Origin: Bacillota bacterium | GTDB lineage: Bacteria > Bacillota > Clostridia > Lachnospirales > Cellulosilyticaceae | DNA: 21,219 bases | Assembly: GCA_023412455.1 (NCBI GenBank) | Contig: JAEYNQ010000090.1 | Location: 1-21,219, forward strand | Direction: 5' to 3' | Shown here: positions 14,432 through 21,219 of the stretch, piece by piece | Layout: each line of letters opens with the position of its first letter | How positions within the stretch are numbered: the stretch's first letter is position 1 | Translations under genes and position numbers: made by a program | The notes under the pieces: model-generated | What the model was told of the DNA's origin: nothing | The model's database searches: none | Seen by the model: only the letters and a program-made list of their open reading frames with translations

Positions 14432-14800
14432 ATAATCGACCTTCCTTGTAAAAATTATATTAATGAATGGGCAAGATACATTTCACAAATATATGTAAGT
14501 AGACATATATTTTCTATGAGTATAAAATGCTTATTATCATTATATTCTAATCTAATATGGATAAAAAATAAAGGGATAGTTTTATAAAAGTTGAATAGGA
14601 AGGGAATCGAGTTATTTCAAGAGTAGATGCTTGCAACGAAAGAAAGGGTATATTATAATAATCTAGATAAGAATGGCAATTTAGTAGATGAAGGCATATA
14701 ATAAGACTATTAATAAGGAAAAAAGCTACGAAATGACATTCAAAATAAGTAGTTTCAAGAATAATAAGATGAATAATGGATGAAAATAGAGTAAAAGACA
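14432..14800. other. Long gap between glnS and the cysE leader
   Basis: AT-rich, with no standard gene. A 24-codon frame at 14627-14701 reads M-L-A-T-K-E-R-V-Y-Y-N-N-L-D-K-N-G-N-L-V-D-E-G-I; the Y-Y-x-x-L-D-K-N-G pattern resembles the tail of a cell-wall repeat, so it may be a gene fragment, but no ribosome site is convincing. No -10/-35 pair for glnS could be placed with confidence. Confidence 0.3.
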
Positions 14801-14820
14801 ATGAAAGAAAGAGTATTATT

Positions 14821-15027
14821 TAAGTGCTATTTCAGAGAGAGACTTAGTGGTGGGAGAGTCTTATAGCTTTTGATAAGAAGTGCGTTCTGGAGTTGGATGT
14901 ATGAAAAGAAGTAGTATATCACGGTTAGCCTCCGTTAAAGGGCCTAGAGATGAAGTAAATACTATTTACTTAAAACAGAGTGGAACCGCGAGTGACTTTG
15001 CCTCTGAAAGGAGGCAGAGTTTTTTTA
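14821..15027 (+). promoter_or_regulatory. T-box riboswitch, tRNA-Cys type, controlling cysE-cysS
   Basis: The leader has the ordered T-box parts: an AGAGAGA box (about 14834-14840), a GGTG element in Stem I (about 14849), a specifier region reading AAG-TGC-G with TGC at 14881-14883 (a Cys codon), and the conserved core AACAGAGTGGAACCGCG (14974-14990), whose TGGA bulge (14981-14984) pairs with a tRNA having discriminator U, as tRNA-Cys does. A terminator stem ACTTTGCCTC/GAGGCAGAGT (14995-15020) with a T run follows. Uncharged tRNA-Cys should stabilise the antiterminator and turn on cysE, cysS and the genes behind them. The 5' boundary is approximate; TATTAT at 14814-14819 may be the -10. Confidence 0.93.
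14995..15026 (+). terminator. Terminator stem of the T-box leader
   Basis: ACTTTGCCTC pairs with GAGGCAGAGT (one G-U pair) around a short loop, followed by TTTTTTT. It competes with the antiterminator formed by the T-box core at 14974-14990. Confidence 0.88.
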
Positions 15028-15052
15028 TTATGTGAAGAAAAGGGGGATTTGC

Positions 15053-15799
15053 ATGAGTTATATTAAGGAACAAATACAGGTTATTAAAGAAAGAGACCCT
15101 GCTATGAAATGCAGTGCAGAAGTTTTTTTATATCCTAGTTTTTATGCTATACTCTTTCACAAGTTCAGTCATTGGCTTTATAAGAAGGGGCGTTTCTTTT
15201 GGGCAAGACTTGTTTCACAATTAGCAAGAGGATTAACAGGTATAGAAATTCATCCAGGAGCAGTAATTGGTAAAGGCTTGTTTATTGATCATGGTATGGG
15301 TGTAGTCATTGGAGAAACCTGCGAAATTGGAGAGGATGTAACCATTTATCATGGAGTTACTTTAGGGGGAACAGGGAAAGATCATGGGAAACGCCATCCA
15401 ACCATAGGTAATAATGTGATGATTAGTACTGGAGCTAAGGTACTAGGACCCTTTAAAATTGGGGATAATTCAAGGATAGCAGCTAATGCTGTAGTTCTTC
15501 AAGAAGTCCCTACAGATAGTACAGTTGTAGGTATACCAGGTAAAGTAGTCAAACGCAAAGGGCAAAGAATAGATCCTTGTAGTGAGCTGGATCAAGTCAA
15601 AATGCCAGACCCTATGCGTATGGAAATGTGCCAGGTTAAGAATATGATAGAAGCACTCGAACAAAAAATAGAAGCTTTAGAAAAAGAGCGAAGTGTGCCA
15701 TTAGAACAAAAGCATGCTTATCATTGTACCAATGAAAACTGCATGGACAAAAAAGTATGTAATGAATATAGAGAAGAGGAGATAGAAACAGATGATTAA
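15053..15799 (+). CDS. cysE: Serine O-acetyltransferase
   Basis: The enzyme makes O-acetylserine from serine and acetyl-CoA, the first step of cysteine synthesis. The 248-residue protein has an N-terminal helical part (about 1-60) and a left-handed beta-helix of hexapeptide repeats (about 63-175). It includes GIEIHPGAVIGKGLFIDHGMGVVIGE, the catalytic His region (DHG, YHGVTLGG) and the active loop GTGKDHGKRHP. A longer than usual C-terminal tail (about 185-248) adds a short coiled coil and a Cys-rich segment (H-C-x4-C-x5-C). GTG at 15032 is in frame but precedes the AAGGGGG ribosome site, so ATG at 15053 is used. The stop overlaps the cysS start by 8 bases, so the two are translationally coupled. 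Control is by the Cys T-box upstream. Confidence 0.94.
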   Translation: MSYIKEQIQVIKERDPAMKCSAEVFLYPSFYAILFHKFSHWLYKKGRFFWARLVSQLARGLTGIEIHPGAVIGKGLFIDHGMGVVIGETCEIGEDVTIYHGVTLGGTGKDHGKRHPTIGNNVMISTGAKVLGPFKIGDNSRIAANAVVLQEVPTDSTVVGIPGKVVKRKGQRIDPCSELDQVKMPDPMRMEMCQVKNMIEALEQKIEALEKERSVPLEQKHAYHCTNENCMDKKVCNEYREEEIETDD

Positions 15800-17210
15800 G
15801 ATTTACAATACCTTAACCAAGCAAAAAGAAGAATTTAAACCTATAGAAGAGGGCAAGGTACGCATGTATGTATGTGGACCTACAGTTTACAATCTTATTC
15901 ATATTGGAAATGCTAGGCCTTATATTGTTTTCGATACCGTACGCCGCTATTTTGAAAGTGTTGGCTACGAGGTGAACTATGTACAAAACTTTACCGATGT
16001 GGATGATAAGATTATCAAAAAAGCCAATGAAGAAGGCAAGACAACGGATGAAATTGTAACCTACTACATTGCTGAAACATTAAAGGATGCTGATCAGCTC
16101 AACGTTTCAAGAGCGACCCACCATCCTCGCGTTACTGAAGAAATGGACACCATTATTGCTATGATTGCTAAGCTTATTGAAAAAGGCTTCGCCTATGAGG
16201 TAGATGGCACAGTTTATTATGATACAGCAGCTTTTGAAGGTTATGGTAAGCTTTCTAAAAAAGTATTAGAGGAATTAGAAGCAGGACGTAGTGAACGGGT
16301 GGAACTCACTGACAATAAGAAAAATCAGATGGATTTCGTACTTTGGAAACCTAAAAAAGAAGGAGAGCCTTTTTGGGAAAGTCCATGGAGCCAAGGAAGA
16401 CCAGGCTGGCATATTGAATGCTCTGCTATGGCCAAAAAATATTTAGGCGATACCATTGATATTCATGCTGGGGGAGAAGACCTCGTCTTTCCACATCATG
16501 AAAATGAAATAGCCCAAAGTGAAGGGGCAAATGGCCTGCCCTTTTCTGATTATTGGATGCATAATAGCTTTTTAAATATTGATAATAAAAAAATGTCAAA
16601 GTCCTTAGGGAATTTTAAAACCCTTCGTGAAGTAGGAGAGGCCTTTGGCTATGATACGGTCCGCTTTTTTATGTTAAGTGCCCACTATAGAAGTCCCCTT
16701 AATTTTAGCCCTGAACTAATGGATGCTGCAAAAAATGGTTTAGAGCGTATTAAAAACGCCAAGGCAACTTTAGTTTTTGCTCTCGAACATGCCAGTGGTG
16801 GAGAACTTTCAGCTGAGGAAAAAGAGCTTCTTAAGGAGTTGCCAGCATTTAAAAAGCGTTTTCACGAAGCCATGGCCGAAGACTTTAATACAGCAGATGC
16901 CATTAGTATTATTTTTGAGCTGGTTAAATTCGCTAATAGCTATGCCAAGGAAGGAGCTTCTAAGCCTTTTGTTCAGGAAGTATATGGTTTGTTTGAGGAG
17001 CTAACAAGCATTTTGGGTATACTTTACACGAAACAAGAGGAACAAGAAGAAGGCTTATCTGATGAAGCCATTCAAGACTATATTGCGCAAAGAGCAGCAG
17101 CTAAGAAAGAAAAAGACTTTGCAAAAGCAGATGCCATTCGTCAGTATTTAAGTGAGCATCATGTTGTGATTGAAGATACAAGAGAAGGTGTACGTTTTAA
17201 ACGTGTTTAA
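15792..17210 (+). CDS. cysS: Cysteinyl-tRNA synthetase
   Basis: This cytoplasmic class I synthetase attaches cysteine to tRNA-Cys. In its 472 residues one sees CGPTVYNLIHIGN with zinc-ligand C28 and the HIGN signature (37-40), a further zinc-site region GWHIECSAMA and the HHENE segment, and KKMSKSLGN (about 266-273). The length is normal for the family. It starts with ATG at 15792 inside the end of cysE (DDxx overlap ATGATTAA). Placing it behind a tRNA-Cys T-box makes sense: the leader measures the charging that this enzyme performs. Confidence 0.97.
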   Translation: MIKIYNTLTKQKEEFKPIEEGKVRMYVCGPTVYNLIHIGNARPYIVFDTVRRYFESVGYEVNYVQNFTDVDDKIIKKANEEGKTTDEIVTYYIAETLKDADQLNVSRATHHPRVTEEMDTIIAMIAKLIEKGFAYEVDGTVYYDTAAFEGYGKLSKKVLEELEAGRSERVELTDNKKNQMDFVLWKPKKEGEPFWESPWSQGRPGWHIECSAMAKKYLGDTIDIHAGGEDLVFPHHENEIAQSEGANGLPFSDYWMHNSFLNIDNKKMSKSLGNFKTLREVGEAFGYDTVRFFMLSAHYRSPLNFSPELMDAAKNGLERIKNAKATLVFALEHASGGELSAEEKELLKELPAFKKRFHEAMAEDFNTADAISIIFELVKFANSYAKEGASKPFVQEVYGLFEELTSILGILYTKQEEQEEGLSDEAIQDYIAQRAAAKKEKDFAKADAIRQYLSEHHVVIEDTREGVRFKRV

Positions 17211-17225
17211 TTAAAGGAGAGTATT

Positions 17226-17660
17226 ATGAATAAAAATATACAGGCATTATTAGTGGGCAATCAGGAGACCCTTAAGCACAAGGCAACCGAGTATTCTCCT
17301 TTGGCACTAGCCTATATTGGTGATGGCGTTTATGAAATTTTTATACGAACCTATGTAATAGATAGGGGGAATGCGCCTGTTAATAAATTGCATAAAGCAA
17401 GTAGAGACTTGGTACGTGCAGAGGCACAAGCCAAAATCTATCACGCTATTGAAGATCAATTGACAGAAGAGGAAGTGGATGTATTAAGACGCGGAAGAAA
17501 TGCCAAGAGTATTTCAGTACCTAAGAATGCACTACTTATAGATTACAGACATGCGACAGGGTTAGAAGCACTTATCGGCTATCTTTATCTTAAAGGAGAG
17601 ATTGAGCGAATAAGTGAGCTGATTCACATAGGGCTCAATAGCTTAGCAGCAAATAAGTAG
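17226..17660 (+). CDS. mrnC: Mini-ribonuclease 3
   Basis: A 144-residue dimeric RNase III-like enzyme without the double-stranded RNA-binding domain; in B. subtilis it trims the ends of 23S rRNA. Visible: SPLALAYIGDGVYEIFIR with catalytic Asp33, and GLEALIGYLYLKGE (about residues 116-129), the second acidic cluster. It sits 15 bases behind cysS with AAAGGAG in front, as in the B. subtilis cysS-mrnC-rlmB order, so it is probably transcribed from the same T-box-controlled promoter. Confidence 0.94.
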   Translation: MNKNIQALLVGNQETLKHKATEYSPLALAYIGDGVYEIFIRTYVIDRGNAPVNKLHKASRDLVRAEAQAKIYHAIEDQLTEEEVDVLRRGRNAKSISVPKNALLIDYRHATGLEALIGYLYLKGEIERISELIHIGLNSLAANK

Positions 17661-17673
17661 AGGAGGAAATAGG

Positions 17674-19275
17674 GTGGTAAATCAAGAAGGGAATCATCAA
17701 GGAAGTGTAACTGGAACCCTCGTCAAAGGCGCACTCATATTATCTATAGCAGGATTAATTGCCAAAGTATTAAGTGCCTTTTTCCGCATTCCTCTAGGTA
17801 ATCTCATAGGGGATACTGGCATGGGGTACTACCAAACAGCTTATCCTGTTTATACCATATTAACGACAATTGCTACAGCAGGAGTACCTGCTACACTTGC
17901 TAAATGGGTGGCAGAAAAAAGAGTATTAGGAGAATATCAATTAGCTCAAGATCTTTTTAGACACACCTTAAAATTTATGACCTTAATAGGTGCTCTTTTA
18001 ACAGCTGTCATCTTTTTAGGAGCTCCCCTTATGATTAAGTTATTTAGTTGGGCACCTGAGACCATTTACTCCTTATGGGGACTTGGGCTTATTCCATGGA
18101 TTGTCTGTATATTAGGGGTTTTTAGAGGGTATTTTCAAGGGACACAAAATATGATGCCTATTGCTCTTGCACAAGTTTTAGAAAATATGGGACGTGTTGT
18201 AGTAGGCCTTAGCTTAGCCTTTTTCTTGTATCCTAATTTAGGCTATGCAGCAGGGGGGGCTTCCTTTGGTGGCGTTATAGGTGGTGTTTTAGCTCTTATA
18301 CTTTTAGGTAGCATTTATAAGAGACAAGCTCCTACCATTCAAGCAGAAATATCAACAAGTCCTTTAAAAACATCCATAAGTTTTGGTGAAGTGGTAAAAA
18401 AGGTATGTATTGTAGCTATTCCTATTGCTATCGGTTCAGGTGGAATGGCAGTTATTACTTTTTTAGACTCGGCTTTGGTCATTCAAACATTGACTCAAAA
18501 TGGAATGAGTCTGGAACTGGCGAATCAAAGTCTGGGACAATTAGGAAAGATTTCAACTTTTATTAATCTCCCTCTTACTTTTGGAGTAGCCTTGGTAACG
18601 GGTCTTATTCCAGCTATTGCTGAAGCTGTGGCTAAAAAGAATAAAGAGGAGATTCAAACAAAGATTGAGTTAGGAATACGAACAGCTCTTTTAATTGCTG
18701 TTCCTGCTTCTGTGGGACTAGCTATACTTTCTAATCCCTTGATGCGCTTTATCTATCCTAAGGCACCCAATGGGGGGCTGTTACTGACCTTATCAGCAAT
18801 CGGCTTGACCTTTATGATTATGACTCAAGTTTTTATAGGGATTTTACAAGGAGTGGGCAAAGTATGGAAGCCTGTTACAGGTATCCTTTTGGCAGGGATA
18901 GTAAAGGCTGTTTTAGTTAAAGTTTTGGTGGCTACACCTCTACAAATAGGTGGAGCAGCAATCTCTACCATTATAGCCTATATGGTTTTTTCACTTTATA
19001 CGTATTTAGCGATGAAGAAGTATACAGGCTATAAATTACACGTGGGAAGGGTTATTATTAGACCTCTTTTTTCTAGTTTAATAATGGGACTCGCAACTTT
19101 TATGACTTATTATTTACTACGTAGAATAATAGGAGAGGCCACCCTTATTCAAAATGCAATCCTCACTGTTATTGGAATAGCAGTAGGGGGTACAATTTAC
19201 TTAATCATGCTTTTTGTATCGGGAGCAGTGAAGAAAGAAGAAATAAATGAGATTTTAAGGAAGAAGGAGAAATAA
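17674..19275 (+). CDS. Polysaccharide/lipid flippase of the SpoVB-like MOP family
   Basis: A 533-residue polytopic membrane protein with about 14 hydrophobic segments. The opening GTLVKGALILSIAGLIAKVLSAFFRIPLGNLIGDTGMGYYQ, with its G-x-G-x-x-Y, is typical of the SpoVB/YkvU/MurJ-like polysaccharide-transport branch of the MOP superfamily. Members flip lipid-linked wall or polysaccharide precursors, some in sporulation; the exact substrate here is unknown. GTG at 17674 follows AGGAGG by 7 bases; a second GTA codon follows, so no alternative ATG is close. It is 13 bases after mrnC and 1 base before rlmB, an unusual passenger between two rRNA-processing genes. Confidence 0.88.
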   Translation: MVNQEGNHQGSVTGTLVKGALILSIAGLIAKVLSAFFRIPLGNLIGDTGMGYYQTAYPVYTILTTIATAGVPATLAKWVAEKRVLGEYQLAQDLFRHTLKFMTLIGALLTAVIFLGAPLMIKLFSWAPETIYSLWGLGLIPWIVCILGVFRGYFQGTQNMMPIALAQVLENMGRVVVGLSLAFFLYPNLGYAAGGASFGGVIGGVLALILLGSIYKRQAPTIQAEISTSPLKTSISFGEVVKKVCIVAIPIAIGSGGMAVITFLDSALVIQTLTQNGMSLELANQSLGQLGKISTFINLPLTFGVALVTGLIPAIAEAVAKKNKEEIQTKIELGIRTALLIAVPASVGLAILSNPLMRFIYPKAPNGGLLLTLSAIGLTFMIMTQVFIGILQGVGKVWKPVTGILLAGIVKAVLVKVLVATPLQIGGAAISTIIAYMVFSLYTYLAMKKYTGYKLHVGRVIIRPLFSSLIMGLATFMTYYLLRRIIGEATLIQNAILTVIGIAVGGTIYLIMLFVSGAVKKEEINEILRKKEK

Positions 19276-19276
19276 G

Positions 19277-20215
19277 ATGGCTAGAGCAATGGGCGGTAAT
19301 CATTATGGCAAGGCCAATAAAAAAAGCATGGACCAAGGAAGAGGAAGTAACCTTGTTAAAGATCGAGATCAACAAGAGGGGGGAAAAAGACATTCTAGTA
19401 AGTCAGTTCCCAAAAGTAAAGAAAGAGAAGGCTACAACACCAGTTATAAAGACCCCGTGAATAGGACGCCAAGAGAAATAGATGAGAATATTCTCTATGG
19501 TAGAAATGCAGTAAGTGAAGCCTTAAAGGCAGGTAGAACCATTGATAAGCTTTTGATTCAAAAAGGAGAAAAAGAAGGTTCTATTATTAAGATTATAGCT
19601 GAAGCTAAAGATAAGGGCATTGTTGTTGTAGAGGCGGAAAAAAGCAAGCTAGATGATGCAGTAATGGGTGAAAAGCATCAAGGCGTAATAGCTTATAGTG
19701 CGGTCCACGACTATGTGGAAGTAGAGGATATTTTAGAAGAAGCCAAGAGTAAGGGGGAGGAGCCTTTTATTCTTATTTTAGACAATATCCAAGACCCTCA
19801 TAATTTGGGAGCTATTATGCGTTCAGCTCATAATGCAGGAGTTCATGGTATTATTATCCCAAAGAGACGAGCAGTAGGCCTTTCAGGAACAGTTGCCAAA
19901 GCTTCCGCAGGTGCCATTGAATACATGAAGGTAGCTAAAGTAACCAATATTGCTCAAACCATTAAGGAGCTTAAAGAAAAAGGTATTTGGATTGCTTGTG
20001 CGGATATGGGGGGCAAAGTGATGTATGAAGAAAACCTTAGAGGACCTTTAGGGATCGTAGTAGGGAGTGAAGGAGAAGGTGTATCCAAGCTAGTACGTGA
20101 AAGTTGTGATTATGTAGTAAGTATCCCTATGTACGGCCAGGTGACTTCATTAAATGCTTCTGTAGCAGCTAGTGTATTAGTTTACGAGGTTGTAAGACAA
20201 AGGTATTTCAAATAA
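19277..20215 (+). CDS. rlmB: 23S rRNA (guanosine-2'-O-)-methyltransferase RlmB
   Basis: A SPOUT/SpoU methyltransferase that modifies G2251 in the 23S peptidyl transferase loop, using S-adenosylmethionine. The ordered landmarks are an L30e-like substrate domain from about residue 75 (ENILYGRNAVSEAL), the ILDNIQDPHNLGAIMRSAHNAG motif (about 172-195), GIVVGSEGEGVS (about 258-268) and SIPMYGQVTSLNASVAASV near the end. The 312-residue length exceeds the usual 245-250 because of a basic, low-complexity N-terminal extension (about 1-70), which may bind RNA. Its ribosome site (AAGGAG) lies within the flippase gene. It closes the operon. Confidence 0.94.
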   Translation: MARAMGGNHYGKANKKSMDQGRGSNLVKDRDQQEGGKRHSSKSVPKSKEREGYNTSYKDPVNRTPREIDENILYGRNAVSEALKAGRTIDKLLIQKGEKEGSIIKIIAEAKDKGIVVVEAEKSKLDDAVMGEKHQGVIAYSAVHDYVEVEDILEEAKSKGEEPFILILDNIQDPHNLGAIMRSAHNAGVHGIIIPKRRAVGLSGTVAKASAGAIEYMKVAKVTNIAQTIKELKEKGIWIACADMGGKVMYEENLRGPLGIVVGSEGEGVSKLVRESCDYVVSIPMYGQVTSLNASVAASVLVYEVVRQRYFK

Positions 20216-20224
20216 GATGATGAA

Positions 20225-20251
20225 AAGGAGGAGCCACGGCTTCTCTTTTTT
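20225..20251 (+). terminator. Terminator after rlmB
   Basis: GAGGAGCC pairs with GGCTTCTC (20228-20245) around a very short AC loop, followed by TTTTTT. It ends the cysE-rlmB operon ten bases after the stop codon. Confidence 0.8.
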
Positions 20252-20395
20252 GGTTACTTTTTAGGTTGGAGGTAGGAAGTGAGTCGAACAAATAAACAAA
20301 ATATAAAAGTTATTTTATAAAAAATATAGAAATTATTTTTTAAAAGGTGTATAATTAGAACAACAAATAGGAAAGTTATATTTTTTTATTATAAA
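20252..20395. other. Upstream region and candidate promoter of the sensor gene
   Basis: Very AT-rich. TATAAT at 20350-20355 is a consensus -10, paired with TAGAAA-type -35 at about 20327 (17-base spacing). Transcription would start near 20362, so both operators at 20396 and 20448 lie downstream of the start. Confidence 0.45.
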
Positions 20396-20412
20396 TTGGA
20401 AACGATTCCGAA
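20396..20412 (+). promoter_or_regulatory. LacI/CcpA-type operator 1 (cre-like)
   Basis: TTGGAAACGATTCCGA matches the cre consensus WTGNAANCGNWNNCW except that the last base position falls in CG. Arms TTGGAA/TTCCGA are nearly palindromic about the central CG at 20403-20404. The right half (ATTCCGA) is also the left arm of an inverted repeat ending at 20430. Confidence 0.75.
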
Positions 20413-20437
20413 CAGGGTATATGTCGGAATATATTTT
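20405..20437 (+). terminator. Attenuator-like hairpin between the two operators
   Basis: ATTCCGA (20405-20411) and TCGGAAT (20424-20430) are a perfect 7-bp inverted repeat with a 12-base loop, followed by ATATTTTTT. It lies downstream of the presumed start site and upstream of the gene, so it could prematurely end transcription. The stem is short, so strength is doubtful. Confidence 0.4.
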
Positions 20438-20447
20438 TTGATTAAAA

Positions 20448-20463
20448 TTGGAAACGATTCCAA
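20448..20463 (+). promoter_or_regulatory. LacI/CcpA-type operator 2 (cre)
   Basis: TTGGAAACGATTCCAA matches the cre consensus fully, with perfect TTGGAA/TTCCAA arms about the central CG at 20455-20456. Centre-to-centre spacing to operator 1 is 52 bp, about five DNA turns, so a repressor could occupy both on the same face. It ends about 20 bases before the AGGAGG site of the sensor gene, well placed to block transcription or elongation. Confidence 0.8.
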
Positions 20464-20496
20464 AAAGAAGCTTAAAGAAATAAGGAGGGTTGCAAG

Positions 20497-21219
20497 ATGA
20501 GAAAAAACAAAGGAAAGATAAAAGAATGTAGAGGGGCCTTATCGATTAAGAAAAAACTCATTATATCATTTGTCTTATTTGCGATTGTGCCACTTATTAC
20601 AATCAACATTCTTTTCTACACAATGTCTAGAAGTGCCTTGTCAACAACGAGTAAGCATTTTATGGTACAGCTTGTAGCACAAACAACCACCAATATAGAT
20701 TACTTCTTAAATGAGGTGGAACAAAGGGTTCTAACTGTTGCACTAGATCCCAGGTTAAATACGATTTTAACCCATTATCCAACGGCTACTTTCTCTGAGC
20801 AGTCTGCTTATGAGAAAGAATTGAAGCAAAAGATAATTGCTATTCAATCAGCAGGTGGAAGTAGTATAGAAAATATGATTGTTGCCTCTCCTACAGGCTT
20901 TGTTATTAGTAGTGAGAGTAAGGTAGAAAAGGAAGATGCCTTAAAGTATATCAATGAGGACATCCCAACGACAGGTATTTGGTTAAAAGGCTTTGGGAGT
21001 GATAAAGAAGGACTCTATTATATAAGAGGAATTAACAGCTTGACGGGCGTGACTAAGGGAAAGATTGGTGTGGTTATTACAAGGCTTAAAGTAGATGGCC
21101 TATTAGATGATATTAAGAAAATAGAACTTCTAGAAGGAGCCAACTATTCCCTTATAACTCAAAATGATGAGTTGATTTATGACTCAAGTGGCTCAGAAGC
21201 CATTAAAGATAATGTAAAA
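20497..21219 (+). CDS. N-terminal part of a Cache-type membrane sensor (chemoreceptor or sensor kinase), cut by the window end
   Basis: The first 241 codons are open to the end of the window with no stop. The protein starts with a basic stretch and one membrane helix (I-I-S-F-V-L-F-A-I-V-P-L-I-T-I-N-I-L-F-Y, about residues 22-41), then a periplasmic-type sensor region beginning with a helix Q-L-V-A-Q-T-T-T-N-I-D-Y-F-L, as in methyl-accepting chemotaxis proteins and YesM-type kinases. The remaining residues have the look of a dCache domain: alternating strands around A-S-P-T-G-F-V-I-S-S-E. The signalling domain lies beyond the window, so MCP versus histidine kinase is undecided. AGGAGG precedes ATG 20497 by 9 bases. 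Two cre/LacI operators precede it, which suggests carbon-source control. Confidence 0.75.
   Translation, partial: MRKNKGKIKECRGALSIKKKLIISFVLFAIVPLITINILFYTMSRSALSTTSKHFMVQLVAQTTTNIDYFLNEVEQRVLTVALDPRLNTILTHYPTATFSEQSAYEKELKQKIIAIQSAGGSSIENMIVASPTGFVISSESKVEKEDALKYINEDIPTTGIWLKGFGSDKEGLYYIRGINSLTGVTKGKIGVVITRLKVDGLLDDIKKIELLEGANYSLITQNDELIYDSSGSEAIKDNVK

Noticed and set aside
14547..14801. Minus-strand 84-residue frame upstream of the cysE leader
   Set aside because: Low-complexity Leu/Ile/Phe/Ser peptide from AT-rich DNA without a ribosome site.
16777..17004. Plus-strand frame within cysS
   Set aside because: Out-of-frame shadow of cysS, whose own frame is conserved here.

Overview
The window is low-GC DNA that reads as a Firmicute of the class Clostridia, most likely an anaerobic Lachnospirales relative such as Cellulosilyticum. 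This rests on gene content (a tRNA-Cys-type T-box before cysE-cysS, the cysE-cysS-mrnC-rlmB order, a GlnRS gene, stalk-domain and glucan-binding-repeat proteins) and on strong AGGAGG ribosome sites. It is an inference; there is no 16S gene here.

Layout. Positions 1-2280 hold the tail of a surface protein with a glucan/choline-binding repeat, an SDR-type epimerase/dehydratase, and a decayed bile-salt-hydrolase-family gene. Positions 2415-5663 hold one very large DUF4132-type protein. Positions 5880-6640 form a stable-RNA block: a 5S rRNA with its own promoter and no 16S or 23S beside it, then tRNA-Glu(TTC), Pro(TGG), Lys(TTT), a second promoter, tRNA-Gly(GCC) and Phe(GAA), then a terminator. 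murI, a ComFB-family gene and a lone tRNA-Glu(CTC) with its own terminator follow. Positions 8417-12513 are accessory: an unrecognised 146-residue protein, two near-duplicate LytTR response regulators about 2.8 kb apart on the minus strand, and between them a TM2-domain protein, a secreted stalk-domain protein and a MarR-type remnant. glnS follows on the minus strand.

From 14800 the DNA is core genome: a Cys-specific T-box leader, then cysE-cysS-mrnC-flippase-rlmB with gaps of 15 bases or less. Uncharged tRNA-Cys is predicted to switch on both cysteine synthesis (cysE) and tRNA-Cys charging (cysS), while mrnC and rlmB add 23S rRNA maturation and methylation. The window ends inside a Cache-type membrane sensor (chemoreceptor or sensor kinase) preceded by two cre/LacI-type operators about five helical turns apart.

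No CRISPR array, insertion sequence, prophage or complete defence system was found. The least explained parts are the twin LytTR regulators around the TM2/stalk pair, the lone DUF4132 giant, and the operator/hairpin arrangement at 20396-20463.
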